DNA from: an uncultured Clostridium sp.
GTDB lineage: Bacteria; Bacillota; Clostridia; TANB77; CAG-508
NCBI GenBank assembly: GCA_947245515.1
Contig: CAMXQV010000010.1
Coordinates: 1-37,758 of the forward strand
Direction of reading: 5' to 3'
Length of the DNA stretch: 37,758 nt
Part shown: piece by piece, positions 17,374-25,980 of the stretch
Numbering within the stretch: position 1 is the stretch's first letter
How the letters are laid out: the number at the start of each line of letters is the position of its first letter
Notes under the pieces: generated by a model
Seen by the model: only the letters and a program-made list of their open reading frames with translations
Told to the model about the DNA's origin: nothing
The model's database searches: none
Made by a program: the position numbers and the translations under genes

Positions 17374-17403
17374 AAATAAAAAGACACCCTAAAAAAGGAT
17401 GCC
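17374..17403 (-). terminator. Terminator of the secreted four-cysteine protein gene
   Basis: On the minus strand GGCATCC (17403-17397) pairs with GGGTGTC (17389-17383), including two G-U pairs, and is followed by a T-run. It lies 60 bases after the stop at 17463. Confidence 0.65.
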
Positions 17404-17462
17404 TTATATAACCGTTGAATAATTTTAGTAGATTTAAGTCAATAAGTTAATCTTTCAATAAA

Positions 17463-17888
17463 TTATGCTGGCCAACATGCTACAGTTGATTCACCAGATA
17501 CACATTTTGCCTGAATTTTATAAACATCACTTCCACACCAGAAGTCTCTTGATCCAAGTGGAACAATAGCATTTTTTTCTGACCAAACAACATTCCCATT
17601 CTTACCCAGCATGCGAATGCTTGTATAATCTAATGATGTTGAAGCTGTATGAACATGTACATTGCAGTTAAATCCATTAGTAGATGTAGCAATAGTGGTC
17701 CATTTTTTTGAATCAACATAAATACCGCCACCTTCATAGTGGTTGCTTCTTGTGGAAATTAAGTTATCAAAAGTTTCTGTACTTTTAATAACTAATTTTT
17801 TTTCTGTTGCATAAGCTGAAATGTTACTACTTAAGGTTAATACTATTATAATAACAATAGATATTACTTTTTTTGAAATATTCTTCAT
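17463..17888 (-). CDS. Secreted protein with four cysteines, unknown function
   Basis: I do not recognise this 141-residue protein. The ATG at 17888 follows AAAGGAG; an upstream in-frame start lacks a site. Residues 1-27 form a clear signal peptide ending S-A-Y-A, so the mature part is about 114 residues. It has cysteines at 75, 118, 129 and 138, enough for two disulfides, aromatic residues, a GGG turn at 53-55 and a short strand-rich pattern suggesting a small beta domain. There is no lipobox, sortase motif or double-glycine leader. An upstream -10-like TATAAT is visible but its -35 is weak. It could be an exported effector, a toxin-like or a cell-surface protein. The nearby ABC exporters are on the other strand, so any link is speculative. 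Confidence 0.72.
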   Translation of the reverse strand: MKNISKKVISIVIIIVLTLSSNISAYATEKKLVIKSTETFDNLISTRSNHYEGGGIYVDSKKWTTIATSTNGFNCNVHVHTASTSLDYTSIRMLGKNGNVVWSEKNAIVPLGSRDFWCGSDVYKIQAKCVSGESTVACWPA

Positions 17889-18104
17889 GTATATGCTCCT
17901 TTCTATAAGCACATCCACTAAAAAAATTCAAAGGTTATTTGTGCTATTATACTTTTCTTACTAATAGCATTTTCAACATTTCTCGTATGGAAAAATGTCA
18001 AAACTATTAATAACATAAAAATATATTAAAGTCAAGAAGATTTGTAAAAAAATGTTATTTATTTACAAAAATATCCTATTTATAAAAAGATTATTATAAA
18101 ATTA

Positions 18105-18133
18105 TTGCTTTTTAGTTCTAAAATATATATAAT
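18105..18133 (+). promoter_or_regulatory. Sigma-A type promoter for the CAP/ChW protein gene
   Basis: TTGCTT (18105-18110) and TATAAT (18128-18133) are 17 bases apart, 22 bases before the start at 18156. Confidence 0.6.
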
Positions 18134-18155
18134 ATTATAATAAAGGAGGAACATA

Positions 18156-21100
18156 ATGAAAAGATTTTTAAAGAAAGAGATAATAGTATTTATAATATTA
18201 CTTGGAATGTTATTCACATTAACCTTAATAAAAGGGGTAGATGCTTCAACAACAAGTGGTAATTATAAATATGATAACTTCTTAGATGGAACTATAAGTA
18301 TAGTAGGATATGCAGGGTCAGAACAAAATGTTATAGTACCAAGTACTATAGATGGAAAAAGAGTAACAACTTTAGGTATGTGTGCTTTTGCAAATAATAA
18401 TACAGTAAAATCAGTTATATTACCAGAAGGATTATTAAGGATTGAGGGGTATGCGTTTGATTCATGTCCTAATTTAACAACAGTCGAAATGCCATCTAGC
18501 TTAAATTTTGTAAGTAACATTTTTCGTAATGCATGTCCAAAACTTAACAATTATACAATTCCATCAACACTTACAGAGCTTAGCTCAAAGGATTATCAAA
18601 GAATTGCAAATGTAAATATAAGTGGTACTTATAATTATGATAAAGCAAAAGAAGTTGTAAAACTAGTAAATGAAGAAAGAAAAAAGTTAAGTTTAAATGA
18701 ACTTGAGATAGATTATGATTTAATGGAAGCTGCTATGAAAAGGGCAGAAGAAACATCTATTTATTGGTCTCATGAAAGACCTAATGGTCTTGCATGCTTT
18801 AGTTTGAGTTCAAAAATAAATGGTGAAAACATAGGAATAGGTTCTAGTTCTGTAGTAAATATAATGAATAGTTGGATGAATTCACCAGGACATAAAGCAC
18901 AAATTGTAAAAGGGAGTTATAATTCAATAGGAATAGGTTGCTATTATAATAGTAAAAATGGAGTACATTATTGGGTACAATTATTTTCTAAGTCTAGAAC
19001 AGGCAATTCAAATACTTTATCTGGGACAAAAAATATAACTAACATGGTACAAGTCGCAACAGATAAGGGATATTTACAACCAGATATAAAAGGATTACAA
19101 GAAGATAATACACTAGCAATTGGAGAAACCTTATCACCAACATCAGTAAGAAATAAAAATGCAGGGTATTCTGTTTATACAAATATTGCTTCTTCAGATT
19201 TAACTTGGAAAAGTTCAAATACCAATATATTTACAGTAGACAAAAATGGTAAAATTACTGCTAAAAATGCTGGAAAGGCTATTCTTACTGCGAGTATAGG
19301 AGAGTTTACTAAAACCTTTAATATCATAGTTGAAAAGCCTATACCAGATGATTATAAAATAAAATTAAACTATAATACTTATCAAATGAATAGTACTCTA
19401 GATACTTTGACTTTGAAAGATACAAATTTATCAAATAATTTAATAACATGGTCATCTACAAATGAAAAAATTGCAACAGTTGATTCAAATGGAAAAGTAA
19501 TACCAAAAAATGGTGGATTTACAAAAATTATAGCAACAACAGAAAAATATGGTAGTAGTCAGTGTTGGTTATATGTTTGTAGTTTGCGAACCTTAAGAGA
19601 TGGAAGTAGAGCCTATCCAGGAGACTTAGACAGAAATGGAATTATTAATGCAAGTGATACAGCCAACTTATTAAGTTGGGTTAAAAGAACAGATTTAACT
19701 CAAGATGAAATAGCTATAGGAGATTTAGATGGAGATGGAAGAGTAACTGCAAATGATGCAGCTTTAGCTACAGATATTTTTAATAATGGTATCAGATTTA
19801 TACCTGGAAAATATCAACCCATAACAAGTATAACACTTAATAATAATAATATAACTCTTCAAGAAGGTCTTATGACTATAACACTTAATACAACTATTAG
19901 TCCTAGTAATACAACAGACAGTAAAAAAGTAACATGGACAACAAGCAATAGTGCAGTAGCAATAGTAAATTCATCAGGAGTAGTAACAGGAAAAGCAAAT
20001 GGAACAACAATAATTACTGCAAAAACAAGTAATGGAAAAACTGCAAGTTGTAGAGTAACAGTAAATAAGCCAACTACAACAACCCCACCAACAACACCAA
20101 CAGTAGTCCCAATAACAAAAATAAGCTTAAGTCCAACAAGTACTACTATAAAAAAAGGTACAAAACTTAAAATAATAGCAACAATAAATCCAACAAATAC
20201 AACTCAAAGCAAAACAATAACATGGACAACAAGCAATAGTGCAGTAGCAACAGTAAATTCATCAGGAGAAGTAATAGCAAAAGGAAATGGAACAACAATA
20301 ATCACTGCAAAAACAAGTAATGGAAAAACCGCAAGTTGCAGAGTAACAGTATATACGCCAACTACAACAACTCCACCAACAACACCAACAGTAGTCCCAA
20401 TAACAAAAATAAGCTTAAGTCCAACAAGTACTACTATAAAAAAAGGTACAAAACTTAAAATAATAGCAACAATAAATCCAACAAATACAACTCAAAGCAA
20501 AACAATAACATGGACAACAAGCAATAGTGCAGTAGCAACAGTAAATTCATCAGGAGAAGTAATAGCAAAAGGAAATGGAACAACAATAATCACTGCAAAA
20601 ACAAGTAATGGAAAAACCGCAAGTTGCAGAGTAACAGTATATACACCAACTACAACAACTCCACCAACACAAAATAAACCAACAACGCCAACAAAACCAT
20701 CAACACCAAGTAAACCAACAACATCTACAAATACATCAACACAAAAAGCAACACCTAACATAAGTTATCGTACACATGTACAGAATATAGGATGGCAAAG
20801 TTATGTAAAAAATGGAAAAATGGCTGGAACAAGTGGAAGATGTCTAAGACTTGAAGGAATCAATATAAATTTAGAAAATAATCAATATGGTGGAGGAATT
20901 AGTTACCAAACACATATACAAAATATAGGATGGCAAAAAAATGTACAAAATGGAGCTATGTCAGGAACAAGTGGAAAATGTTTAAGACTTGAAGGAATTA
21001 AAATTAAATTAACAGGACAAATTGCAAATTATTATGATGTATATTATAGGGTTCATTGTCAAAATGTTGGATGGCTAGATTGGGCAAAAAATGGAGAACC

Positions 21101-21659
21101 AGCAGGAAGTGAGGGATTTAGCTATCGTTTGGAAGGAATAGAAATTTGTTTAGTGGAAAAAGGAGGAAAAGCACCAGGAAAGACAAATAGACATTTTGTT
21201 CAAAAGTATTTAAATTATCAAACACATGTACAAAATATAGGATGGCAAAATAAAGTACAAGACAAAGAAATGTCTGGAACCTCTGGAAAATCACTTAGAT
21301 TAGAAGGAATTAAGATAGCTTTACAAAATAAACCATGTTCAGGAAATATAGAATATAGAACACATGTACAAAATATAGGTTGGCAAAACTTTGTTAAAAA
21401 TGGAGCTATGTCAGGAACAAATGGAAGGAGCTTAAGACTAGAAGCAATACAAATACGTTTAACAGGCGAAATAGCTAAAAAATATGATATATATTATAGA
21501 GTGCATTGTCAAAATTTTGGCTGGATGGGATGGGCAAAAAATGGTCAATCAGCAGGAAGTGCTGGATATTGCTATCGTTTAGAAGGAATAGAAATATGTT
21601 TAGTAGAAAAAGGTAGTAAAGCACCTGAAACTACAACTAATTGCTTTAGATCAAGATAG
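18156..21659 (+). CDS. Secreted multi-domain CAP protein with LRR, Ig-like, dockerin-like and ChW modules
   Basis: The 1167-residue product has a signal peptide (1-30) and these modules: BspA-like leucine-rich repeats (about 40-145); a CAP/SCP domain (163-279) with H206 in SHERPNG, GENI (223-226) and SPGH (243-246), all family-typical; two Ig-like Big_2-type domains (about 345-475); a dockerin-like segment (488-545) with two calcium-loop sequences beginning DLDRNGIINASD and DLDGDGRVTAND; three more Ig-like domains (about 555-840), two nearly identical; a Pro/Thr linker (about 825-866); and six ChW repeats (868-1155) of the form YRTHVQNIGW...RLEGI. CAP activity in bacteria is not established. 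ChW repeats are thought to bind cell surfaces. There is no sortase, SLH or membrane anchor. AAAGGAGG and a good promoter support the start. Surface adhesion or host interaction is plausible. Confidence 0.9.
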   Translation: MKRFLKKEIIVFIILLGMLFTLTLIKGVDASTTSGNYKYDNFLDGTISIVGYAGSEQNVIVPSTIDGKRVTTLGMCAFANNNTVKSVILPEGLLRIEGYAFDSCPNLTTVEMPSSLNFVSNIFRNACPKLNNYTIPSTLTELSSKDYQRIANVNISGTYNYDKAKEVVKLVNEERKKLSLNELEIDYDLMEAAMKRAEETSIYWSHERPNGLACFSLSSKINGENIGIGSSSVVNIMNSWMNSPGHKAQIVKGSYNSIGIGCYYNSKNGVHYWVQLFSKSRTGNSNTLSGTKNITNMVQVATDKGYLQPDIKGLQEDNTLAIGETLSPTSVRNKNAGYSVYTNIASSDLTWKSSNTNIFTVDKNGKITAKNAGKAILTASIGEFTKTFNIIVEKPIPDDYKIKLNYNTYQMNSTLDTLTLKDTNLSNNLITWSSTNEKIATVDSNGKVIPKNGGFTKIIATTEKYGSSQCWLYVCSLRTLRDGSRAYPGDLDRNGIINASDTANLLSWVKRTDLTQDEIAIGDLDGDGRVTANDAALATDIFNNGIRFIPGKYQPITSITLNNNNITLQEGLMTITLNTTISPSNTTDSKKVTWTTSNSAVAIVNSSGVVTGKANGTTIITAKTSNGKTASCRVTVNKPTTTTPPTTPTVVPITKISLSPTSTTIKKGTKLKIIATINPTNTTQSKTITWTTSNSAVATVNSSGEVIAKGNGTTIITAKTSNGKTASCRVTVYTPTTTTPPTTPTVVPITKISLSPTSTTIKKGTKLKIIATINPTNTTQSKTITWTTSNSAVATVNSSGEVIAKGNGTTIITAKTSNGKTASCRVTVYTPTTTTPPTQNKPTTPTKPSTPSKPTTSTNTSTQKATPNISYRTHVQNIGWQSYVKNGKMAGTSGRCLRLEGININLENNQYGGGISYQTHIQNIGWQKNVQNGAMSGTSGKCLRLEGIKIKLTGQIANYYDVYYRVHCQNVGWLDWAKNGEPAGSEGFSYRLEGIEICLVEKGGKAPGKTNRHFVQKYLNYQTHVQNIGWQNKVQDKEMSGTSGKSLRLEGIKIALQNKPCSGNIEYRTHVQNIGWQNFVKNGAMSGTNGRSLRLEAIQIRLTGEIAKKYDIYYRVHCQNFGWMGWAKNGQSAGSAGYCYRLEGIEICLVEKGSKAPETTTNCFRSR
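20101..20676 (+). repeat. Two tandem 288-bp copies inside the CAP/ChW gene
   Basis: The unit 20101-20388 recurs at 20389-20676 with almost no differences; I found one changed base near the junction (ACGCCA against ACACCA) before the copies diverge at the linker. Each encodes one Ig-like domain plus a Thr/Pro linker (96 residues). An older, more diverged copy lies upstream from about 19816. The near identity at silent positions means a recent duplication or conversion. Confidence 0.9.
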
Positions 21660-21678
21660 ATTTATTAATAATTTTAAT

Positions 21679-21708
21679 AAAGGAAATTGAATTTATTCAA
21701 TTTCCTTT
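21679..21708. terminator. Bidirectional terminator after the CAP/ChW gene
   Basis: AAAGGAAATTGAAT (21679-21692) pairs with ATTCAATTTCCTTT (21695-21708), followed by ATTTTT. The stem overlaps the stop codon of the convergent DUF1064 gene. Confidence 0.75.
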
Positions 21709-22046
21709 ATTTTTAAATTATATTTATCTTCAAAAACTTTCTTTTTTGCTATATATTCTTTAGTTTTAAAACCTTTAACATCTATTACTTCTGTTGAACT
21801 GTCTTTATTAAATACAATAAAATCTGCTTTATACTTTAGACCAGGTGCCAAAATAAAAGTGGGTTGTAAACAGAAACCATTAATTTCCTGTGCTTGTAAT
21901 CGTAGTTTTAATTCACAATAATAATCTGCTTCTTTTTGGCTATCAAAGGTATGCCCATCAATAGATACTTTATTAGCTTTATATTTACTTTTTCTTTTTG
22001 TTCCATTAGTAAAATTTTTATAATCTTCAACACTCCAATGTTCCAT
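21693..22046 (-). CDS. DUF1064 family protein, phage-type PD-(D/E)XK nuclease-like
   Basis: This 117-residue protein resembles the DUF1064 family, found mostly in phages and prophages and related to resolvase/endonuclease-like folds. It has the family pattern KYKANKVSIDGHTFDSQKEA, then YCELKLRLQ, LQPTF, YKADF and EVIDVKG. E39, D75 and D89-V-K91 fit a PD-(D/E)XK catalytic set. The ATG follows AGGAGA. No other phage gene is near it, so it is either a prophage remnant or a domesticated gene. A role in DNA cleavage is inference from the family. The reading frame is intact. Confidence 0.8.
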   Translation of the reverse strand: MEHWSVEDYKNFTNGTKRKSKYKANKVSIDGHTFDSQKEADYYCELKLRLQAQEINGFCLQPTFILAPGLKYKADFIVFNKDSSTEVIDVKGFKTKEYIAKKKVFEDKYNLKIKEIE

Positions 22047-22232
22047 AATTATCTTCTCCTAAGTTAAATTATCAATAGTTATTATATAGGAAAAATATAA
22101 AAACTGCAATAGTATTAAAATTTCAAGTTTCCACTTTTTGAAAGAAAAACTTAAATATTAGAATTAATAGGTATTTATAATACTTTGCACAGAAAAATTT
22201 TACTAACATAAAATAACATAGAGGTGTTTTAA

Positions 22233-22739
22233 ATGATAAAATATGAAGAATTAGAGCAGATGTTGGCAAGAAATAGAAAAGTACCATATCCACCAGTTCC
22301 AAACTTATATCCAAATAAAAAATATGTAAACTTAATTTATGATAGTTTTGCAGGAAAAGAGGGAGAACTAACTGCAATAACACAATATATTTATGAACAT
22401 ATTGATTTTAAAAATAAAGAAGAAATTAGTAAAATATTATTAAGCATAGCAATCGAAGAAATGCACCATATAGACATATTAGGAGAAATTCTAGTTAATC
22501 TAGGGGAAAAGCCAATTTATAAGAGTTCAGAAGAAAAAGAATGGTGTGCACATAATGTAAAGTATAAAATTAAAGACCTAAAAGAAGCGATGAAAATCAA
22601 TATTTGTTTAGAAGAGGAAGCAATATCAGGATATAAACAATTAATGAGATATACTAACAATGCATATTTAAGAAGAGTATATGAAAGAATTATTTTAGAT
22701 GAAAAAACACATTTAGAAATCTTCAGAAAATTGATATAA
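22233..22739 (+). CDS. Ferritin-like diiron protein
   Basis: This 168-residue four-helix protein has the carboxylate and histidine pattern of the ferritin-like/rubrerythrin group: E45 in GELTAITQY, E76 with H79 in EEMHH, E128 in LEEEAISGY, and E157 with H160 in DEKTH. It probably binds two irons (or Mn) and may act in oxidative stress or metal handling. There is no rubredoxin-type cysteine domain. An N-terminal proline-rich segment (PYPPVPNLYP) precedes the first helix, as in related clostridial and coat-associated proteins. GAGGTG is upstream of the ATG. Exact activity is unknown. Confidence 0.82.
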   Translation: MIKYEELEQMLARNRKVPYPPVPNLYPNKKYVNLIYDSFAGKEGELTAITQYIYEHIDFKNKEEISKILLSIAIEEMHHIDILGEILVNLGEKPIYKSSEEKEWCAHNVKYKIKDLKEAMKINICLEEEAISGYKQLMRYTNNAYLRRVYERIILDEKTHLEIFRKLI

Positions 22740-22750
22740 GAAAGTAAAAC

Positions 22751-22804
22751 TACAAAGAAAAGGTGTTAAAGGTCAATTAACTATTATAGCACCTTTTCTT
22801 TGTA
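22751..22804 (+). terminator. Terminator of the ferritin-like gene
   Basis: A 15-bp stem (22751-22765 with 22790-22804) is followed by ATTTTAT. It begins 11 bases after the stop codon. Confidence 0.8.
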
Positions 22805-22830
22805 ATTTTATATTTATGTATACGCATTGA

Positions 22831-23319
22831 CAATATATATTTTTAACCTTTCCTATAATGATATTAGGTATAATATCTTGGTTAAAGCATCAAGATAAAG
22901 ATGGAGATACAGTTATTATAAGTTCATTATCAAAAAAAGAAATAATTATTGTATTACTTTCTCAATTAATATTGTTTTGGTTATATTATTTTATATTAAA
23001 AGCATTTAATACTGAATTATTAGTAATAAGTTCATTCTCTGTTGTAACAAGTGTTTTAGCTAGTTATTTTGAAGCAAGAAGAAGTGAATTGTCCTTACTA
23101 TGTTATGTAGCAAATGATTTAGTTATAATAACCTTATGGCTAATTCAAATTATTAATGGTCAAACTGAATTAATATCAGTTTTAGTTGGACCTATATTAT
23201 TATTAATAAATGATATTTATGGAAGCTATAATTGGAAAAGACTGAAGAAAAAAAAGAAAAGGGAATCAATTAATCACATTTCCCATTTTATTAATCTATT
23301 AAAGCATTTATATCATTAA
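22831..23319 (+). pseudogene. pnuC: Truncated nicotinamide riboside transporter (PnuC)
   Basis: The frame from 22831 to 23319 reads as the C-terminal two thirds of a PnuC-type transporter: PIMILGIISWLKH, the charged DKDGD segment, four or so helices, YFEARRSELSLLCYVANDL and the closing LLLINDIYGSYNWKR, which are family hallmarks. The usual first helices are missing. A TGA at 22828-22830 closes the frame upstream, and only a terminator lies before it. The ATG at 22858 has no ribosome binding site. Family members are typically well over 200 residues; here about 163 are readable. I call it a 5'-deleted pseudogene with the rest of the frame intact, so the loss looks recent. Confidence 0.75.
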
Positions 23320-23372
23320 AAAACTACTATAATAACATTTAAGATTTCTTAAATATTGTTATAGTAGTTTTT
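23319..23372. terminator. Bidirectional terminator between pnuC remnant and the P-type ATPase
   Basis: A long, nearly perfect stem (23319-23342 with 23349-23372) has an A-run on the left and a T-run on the right, and separates convergent genes. Confidence 0.8.
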
Positions 23373-23387
23373 GATACATTTAATTTA

Positions 23388-25649
23388 TTATCCTAAATAA
23401 ATATTAAAGAAGGAGCTAAAAATAGTTATTCCAACAATAAATAAAATTATCATAGAAATTGCAAGTATTAATCTATATATAGATATAGGTAATTTTGTAT
23501 CTTCACTTTTTCTAGCTGGAATAAAGGTAAGCAATAATCCTAATCCACAAACACCAGTTGTAATAACACATAAACTAGAGAAGTATTGTTCAGGAAGTAT
23601 ATTATATTTTTTTAGCATTACTAATATAAATATGCCTATAACAACAGTTAGACCTGTGGGCAAAGCTTTTGATATTACATTTTTTAAGAAATCTCCTTTT
23701 ATTTTTTCTTTATTAGGTTCTAAGGCTAACATGAAAGAAGGAACACCAATTGTTACTAAACTAATTAAGCTTAGTTGTATTGGAATAAAAGGATATTCTT
23801 CCTGTATAAATAAAAACATTAATGCAAGTAGAGAAGAATATATTGTTTTTACTAAAAACAAAGATGCAGATCTTTGAATATTATTAATTGTACGTCTTCC
23901 TTCAGCAACTATTTTTGGCATAGATGAAAAGTTTGAATCTAATAATACTAATTTTGATATGTTTTTGGTTGCATCGCTACCATTTGCCATTGCTATACTA
24001 CAATCAGCTTCTTTTAAGGCTAAAACATCATTAACGCCATCACCAGTCATAGCTACTGTTTTTTCATTTTCTTGTAAGGCTTGTATTAGTTCTTTTTTTT
24101 GTGTAGGTGATACTCTTCCAAAAATACAATATTTTATGGCTAGGTCTTTTAGCTTTGTAGTTTTGTCTAAAGTAGACATATCAATATATTTATCCGAATT
24201 TTTAATACCAACTCTTTTGGCTATTTTTGATACTGTAATAGGATTGTCTCCAGATATTATTTTAACCTCAACACCTTGTTTGTAGAAATATTTAATAGTA
24301 TTTGTGGCTTCTTTTCTAATTTTGTCTAATATAAAAACATACCCAATTAATTCGATATCTTGAGGAAGGGTATTTTTTTCACCAAAATTATTTTTACTAT
24401 GTGCTACAACTAAAACACGATAGTCTTTTGAATAGTTTTCTATATCCTCTTTATATTGTGAATATTGTTCTTTTAGAATAAATTCAGGTGCACCAATTAT
24501 ATATGTACCAGTTTCTTTAAAGTTTATTCCAGACCATTTGGTTTCTGATGAAAAGGCTACTTTTTTATTAGGAGTATATTGATCTTTTATATTACAAAAT
24601 TTATTTTTTATTGCCATTATTGTTGAATTTTCATCTTCTGAAAATTTTGCTATATTTGATAATATATTTTCTAAATGTTTTTTATCATTTTTTATTGATA
24701 TGTAGTCTTTTACTTCCATATTTCCTTCTGTTAAAGTACCAGTTTTATCTAAACATAAGGTGTCAACTCTTGCTAAAGTTTCAATACAATATAAATCTTG
24801 AACTAAAACTTTTGATTTAGATAATCTTGTAATACTTACTGCTAATACAGTACTTGTTAAGAGAACAAGACCCTCTGGAATCATGCCTATTAACGCAGCT
24901 ACAGTTTTAACTACTGCTTCTTTAAAAGTTGCACTATCTAAATGTAGCTGGCTATAAAATAAAGCAATACCAATTGGTATAATAGCAAAAGATAAGAATC
25001 TGATTATTTTATTTAAAGAAAGCATTATTTCTGATTTTGTATTTTTCATTATTTTAGCACCACTTGAAATTTGTGCAGTATAATTCTCATTTCCAATATG
25101 TTCTACTTTTGCAAGGCATTTACCACTTATTATATAACTTCCAGATAAAATCATATCACCACTTTTTTTTGTGATGCTATCAGGTTCACCAGTAATGCAA
25201 GCTTCATTAACTAGTACTGTACCAGATTTAACAATTGAGTCAGTGGCTACTTGATTTCCAGTAGAAAATTCTATAAGGTCATCAAGAACAATATTATTGA
25301 TTTCAATTTGTTCTTTTTTACCATTCCTAAGTACTTTTGCTTTATTACTTGCCATTATTGACAATTTATCAATTGCTCTTTTTGAGTGTATTTCTTGAAA
25401 TGTGCTAATTGCTGTATTTATTATTATAATTAATAAAAATGTCATGTTTTTATAAGATTTAACACTAAATATTGCAATAGCAAATATCAAATTTAAAAAG
25501 TTAAATAGTGTAAAAAAGTTTTCGAATAAAATTTGTTTGATGGATTTAGTGGGGATAGAGGTATCATAATTGATAAGCTTGTTTTCTATCCTATTTTTGA
25601 CTTGTTTATCAGTTAAACCAATTTCTATATTTGGCTCATATCTTTCCAT
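23388..25649 (-). CDS. Cation-transporting P-type ATPase, CtpE-like
   Basis: This 753-residue pump has the P-type order: actuator TGEP (153-156), transmembrane IPEGLVLLTS (257-266), phosphorylated D301 in DKTGTLTEG, and hinge GDGVND (536-541) followed by DCSIAMANGSDA. About ten helices are predicted. The PEGL motif and CtpE-like hinge place it with mycobacterial CtpE and related firmicute pumps, linked to calcium in some species. There are no N-terminal metal-binding domains and no CPC motif, so it is not a copper pump. AAGGAG precedes the ATG. The 331 bases upstream hold a GTGAC...GTCAC dyad near 25670-25700, but I could not assign a firm promoter. The transported ion is inference. Confidence 0.85.
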   Translation of the reverse strand: MERYEPNIEIGLTDKQVKNRIENKLINYDTSIPTKSIKQILFENFFTLFNFLNLIFAIAIFSVKSYKNMTFLLIIIINTAISTFQEIHSKRAIDKLSIMASNKAKVLRNGKKEQIEINNIVLDDLIEFSTGNQVATDSIVKSGTVLVNEACITGEPDSITKKSGDMILSGSYIISGKCLAKVEHIGNENYTAQISSGAKIMKNTKSEIMLSLNKIIRFLSFAIIPIGIALFYSQLHLDSATFKEAVVKTVAALIGMIPEGLVLLTSTVLAVSITRLSKSKVLVQDLYCIETLARVDTLCLDKTGTLTEGNMEVKDYISIKNDKKHLENILSNIAKFSEDENSTIMAIKNKFCNIKDQYTPNKKVAFSSETKWSGINFKETGTYIIGAPEFILKEQYSQYKEDIENYSKDYRVLVVAHSKNNFGEKNTLPQDIELIGYVFILDKIRKEATNTIKYFYKQGVEVKIISGDNPITVSKIAKRVGIKNSDKYIDMSTLDKTTKLKDLAIKYCIFGRVSPTQKKELIQALQENEKTVAMTGDGVNDVLALKEADCSIAMANGSDATKNISKLVLLDSNFSSMPKIVAEGRRTINNIQRSASLFLVKTIYSSLLALMFLFIQEEYPFIPIQLSLISLVTIGVPSFMLALEPNKEKIKGDFLKNVISKALPTGLTVVIGIFILVMLKKYNILPEQYFSSLCVITTGVCGLGLLLTFIPARKSEDTKLPISIYRLILAISMIILFIVGITIFSSFFNIYLG

Positions 25650-25856
25650 TTCTTAGGCTCCTTTTATAGTGTGACCTTGTGAAGGCGTTTTTGTCACAGT
25701 TGATTAGTTTCTTTATGGATTTTACCATATTGATTTTTAAAAGTCTAGGAAAGTTTCTTACTTAATTTTTTTTTAAGAATTATAAGTTACATTTAATCAT
25801 TTTAAAGAAAAATAAGTAAAAAAGTATTATAATATCTAAAAAGTACAAAAAAACAT

Positions 25857-25885
25857 TTGAAAATTATGTAAAATTATAGTATAAT
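25857..25885 (+). promoter_or_regulatory. Sigma-A type promoter for the 140-aa gene
   Basis: TTGAAA (25857-25862) and TATAAT (25880-25885) are 17 bases apart. They are followed by a leader of nearly 90 bases before the ATG at 25981. Otherwise the 25650-25980 gap contains nothing I can identify. Confidence 0.65.
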
Positions 25886-25980
25886 ATACTTATATCATTT
25901 TTAATGTACTAATAGTGTTAGTTGTGCTCAAAAAAATGGTAGTTGCTAATTTAATCCAAACAACTAAAGGGGGGACTATT

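Noticed and set aside
19617..19795. Dockerin-like module as evidence for a cellulosome
   Set aside because: No cohesin or glycoside hydrolase is present, and the module is internal; it supports only a calcium-binding spacer or interaction module.
20757..21620. ChW-encoding repeats as a CRISPR-like array
   Set aside because: The repetition is at protein level in one open frame, with diverged DNA and no spacer/repeat pattern.
22827..22859. TTGACA and TATAAT before the pnuC remnant as a promoter
   Set aside because: The spacing is 21 bases, too long for sigma-A, and the -10 overlaps the supposed start codon.
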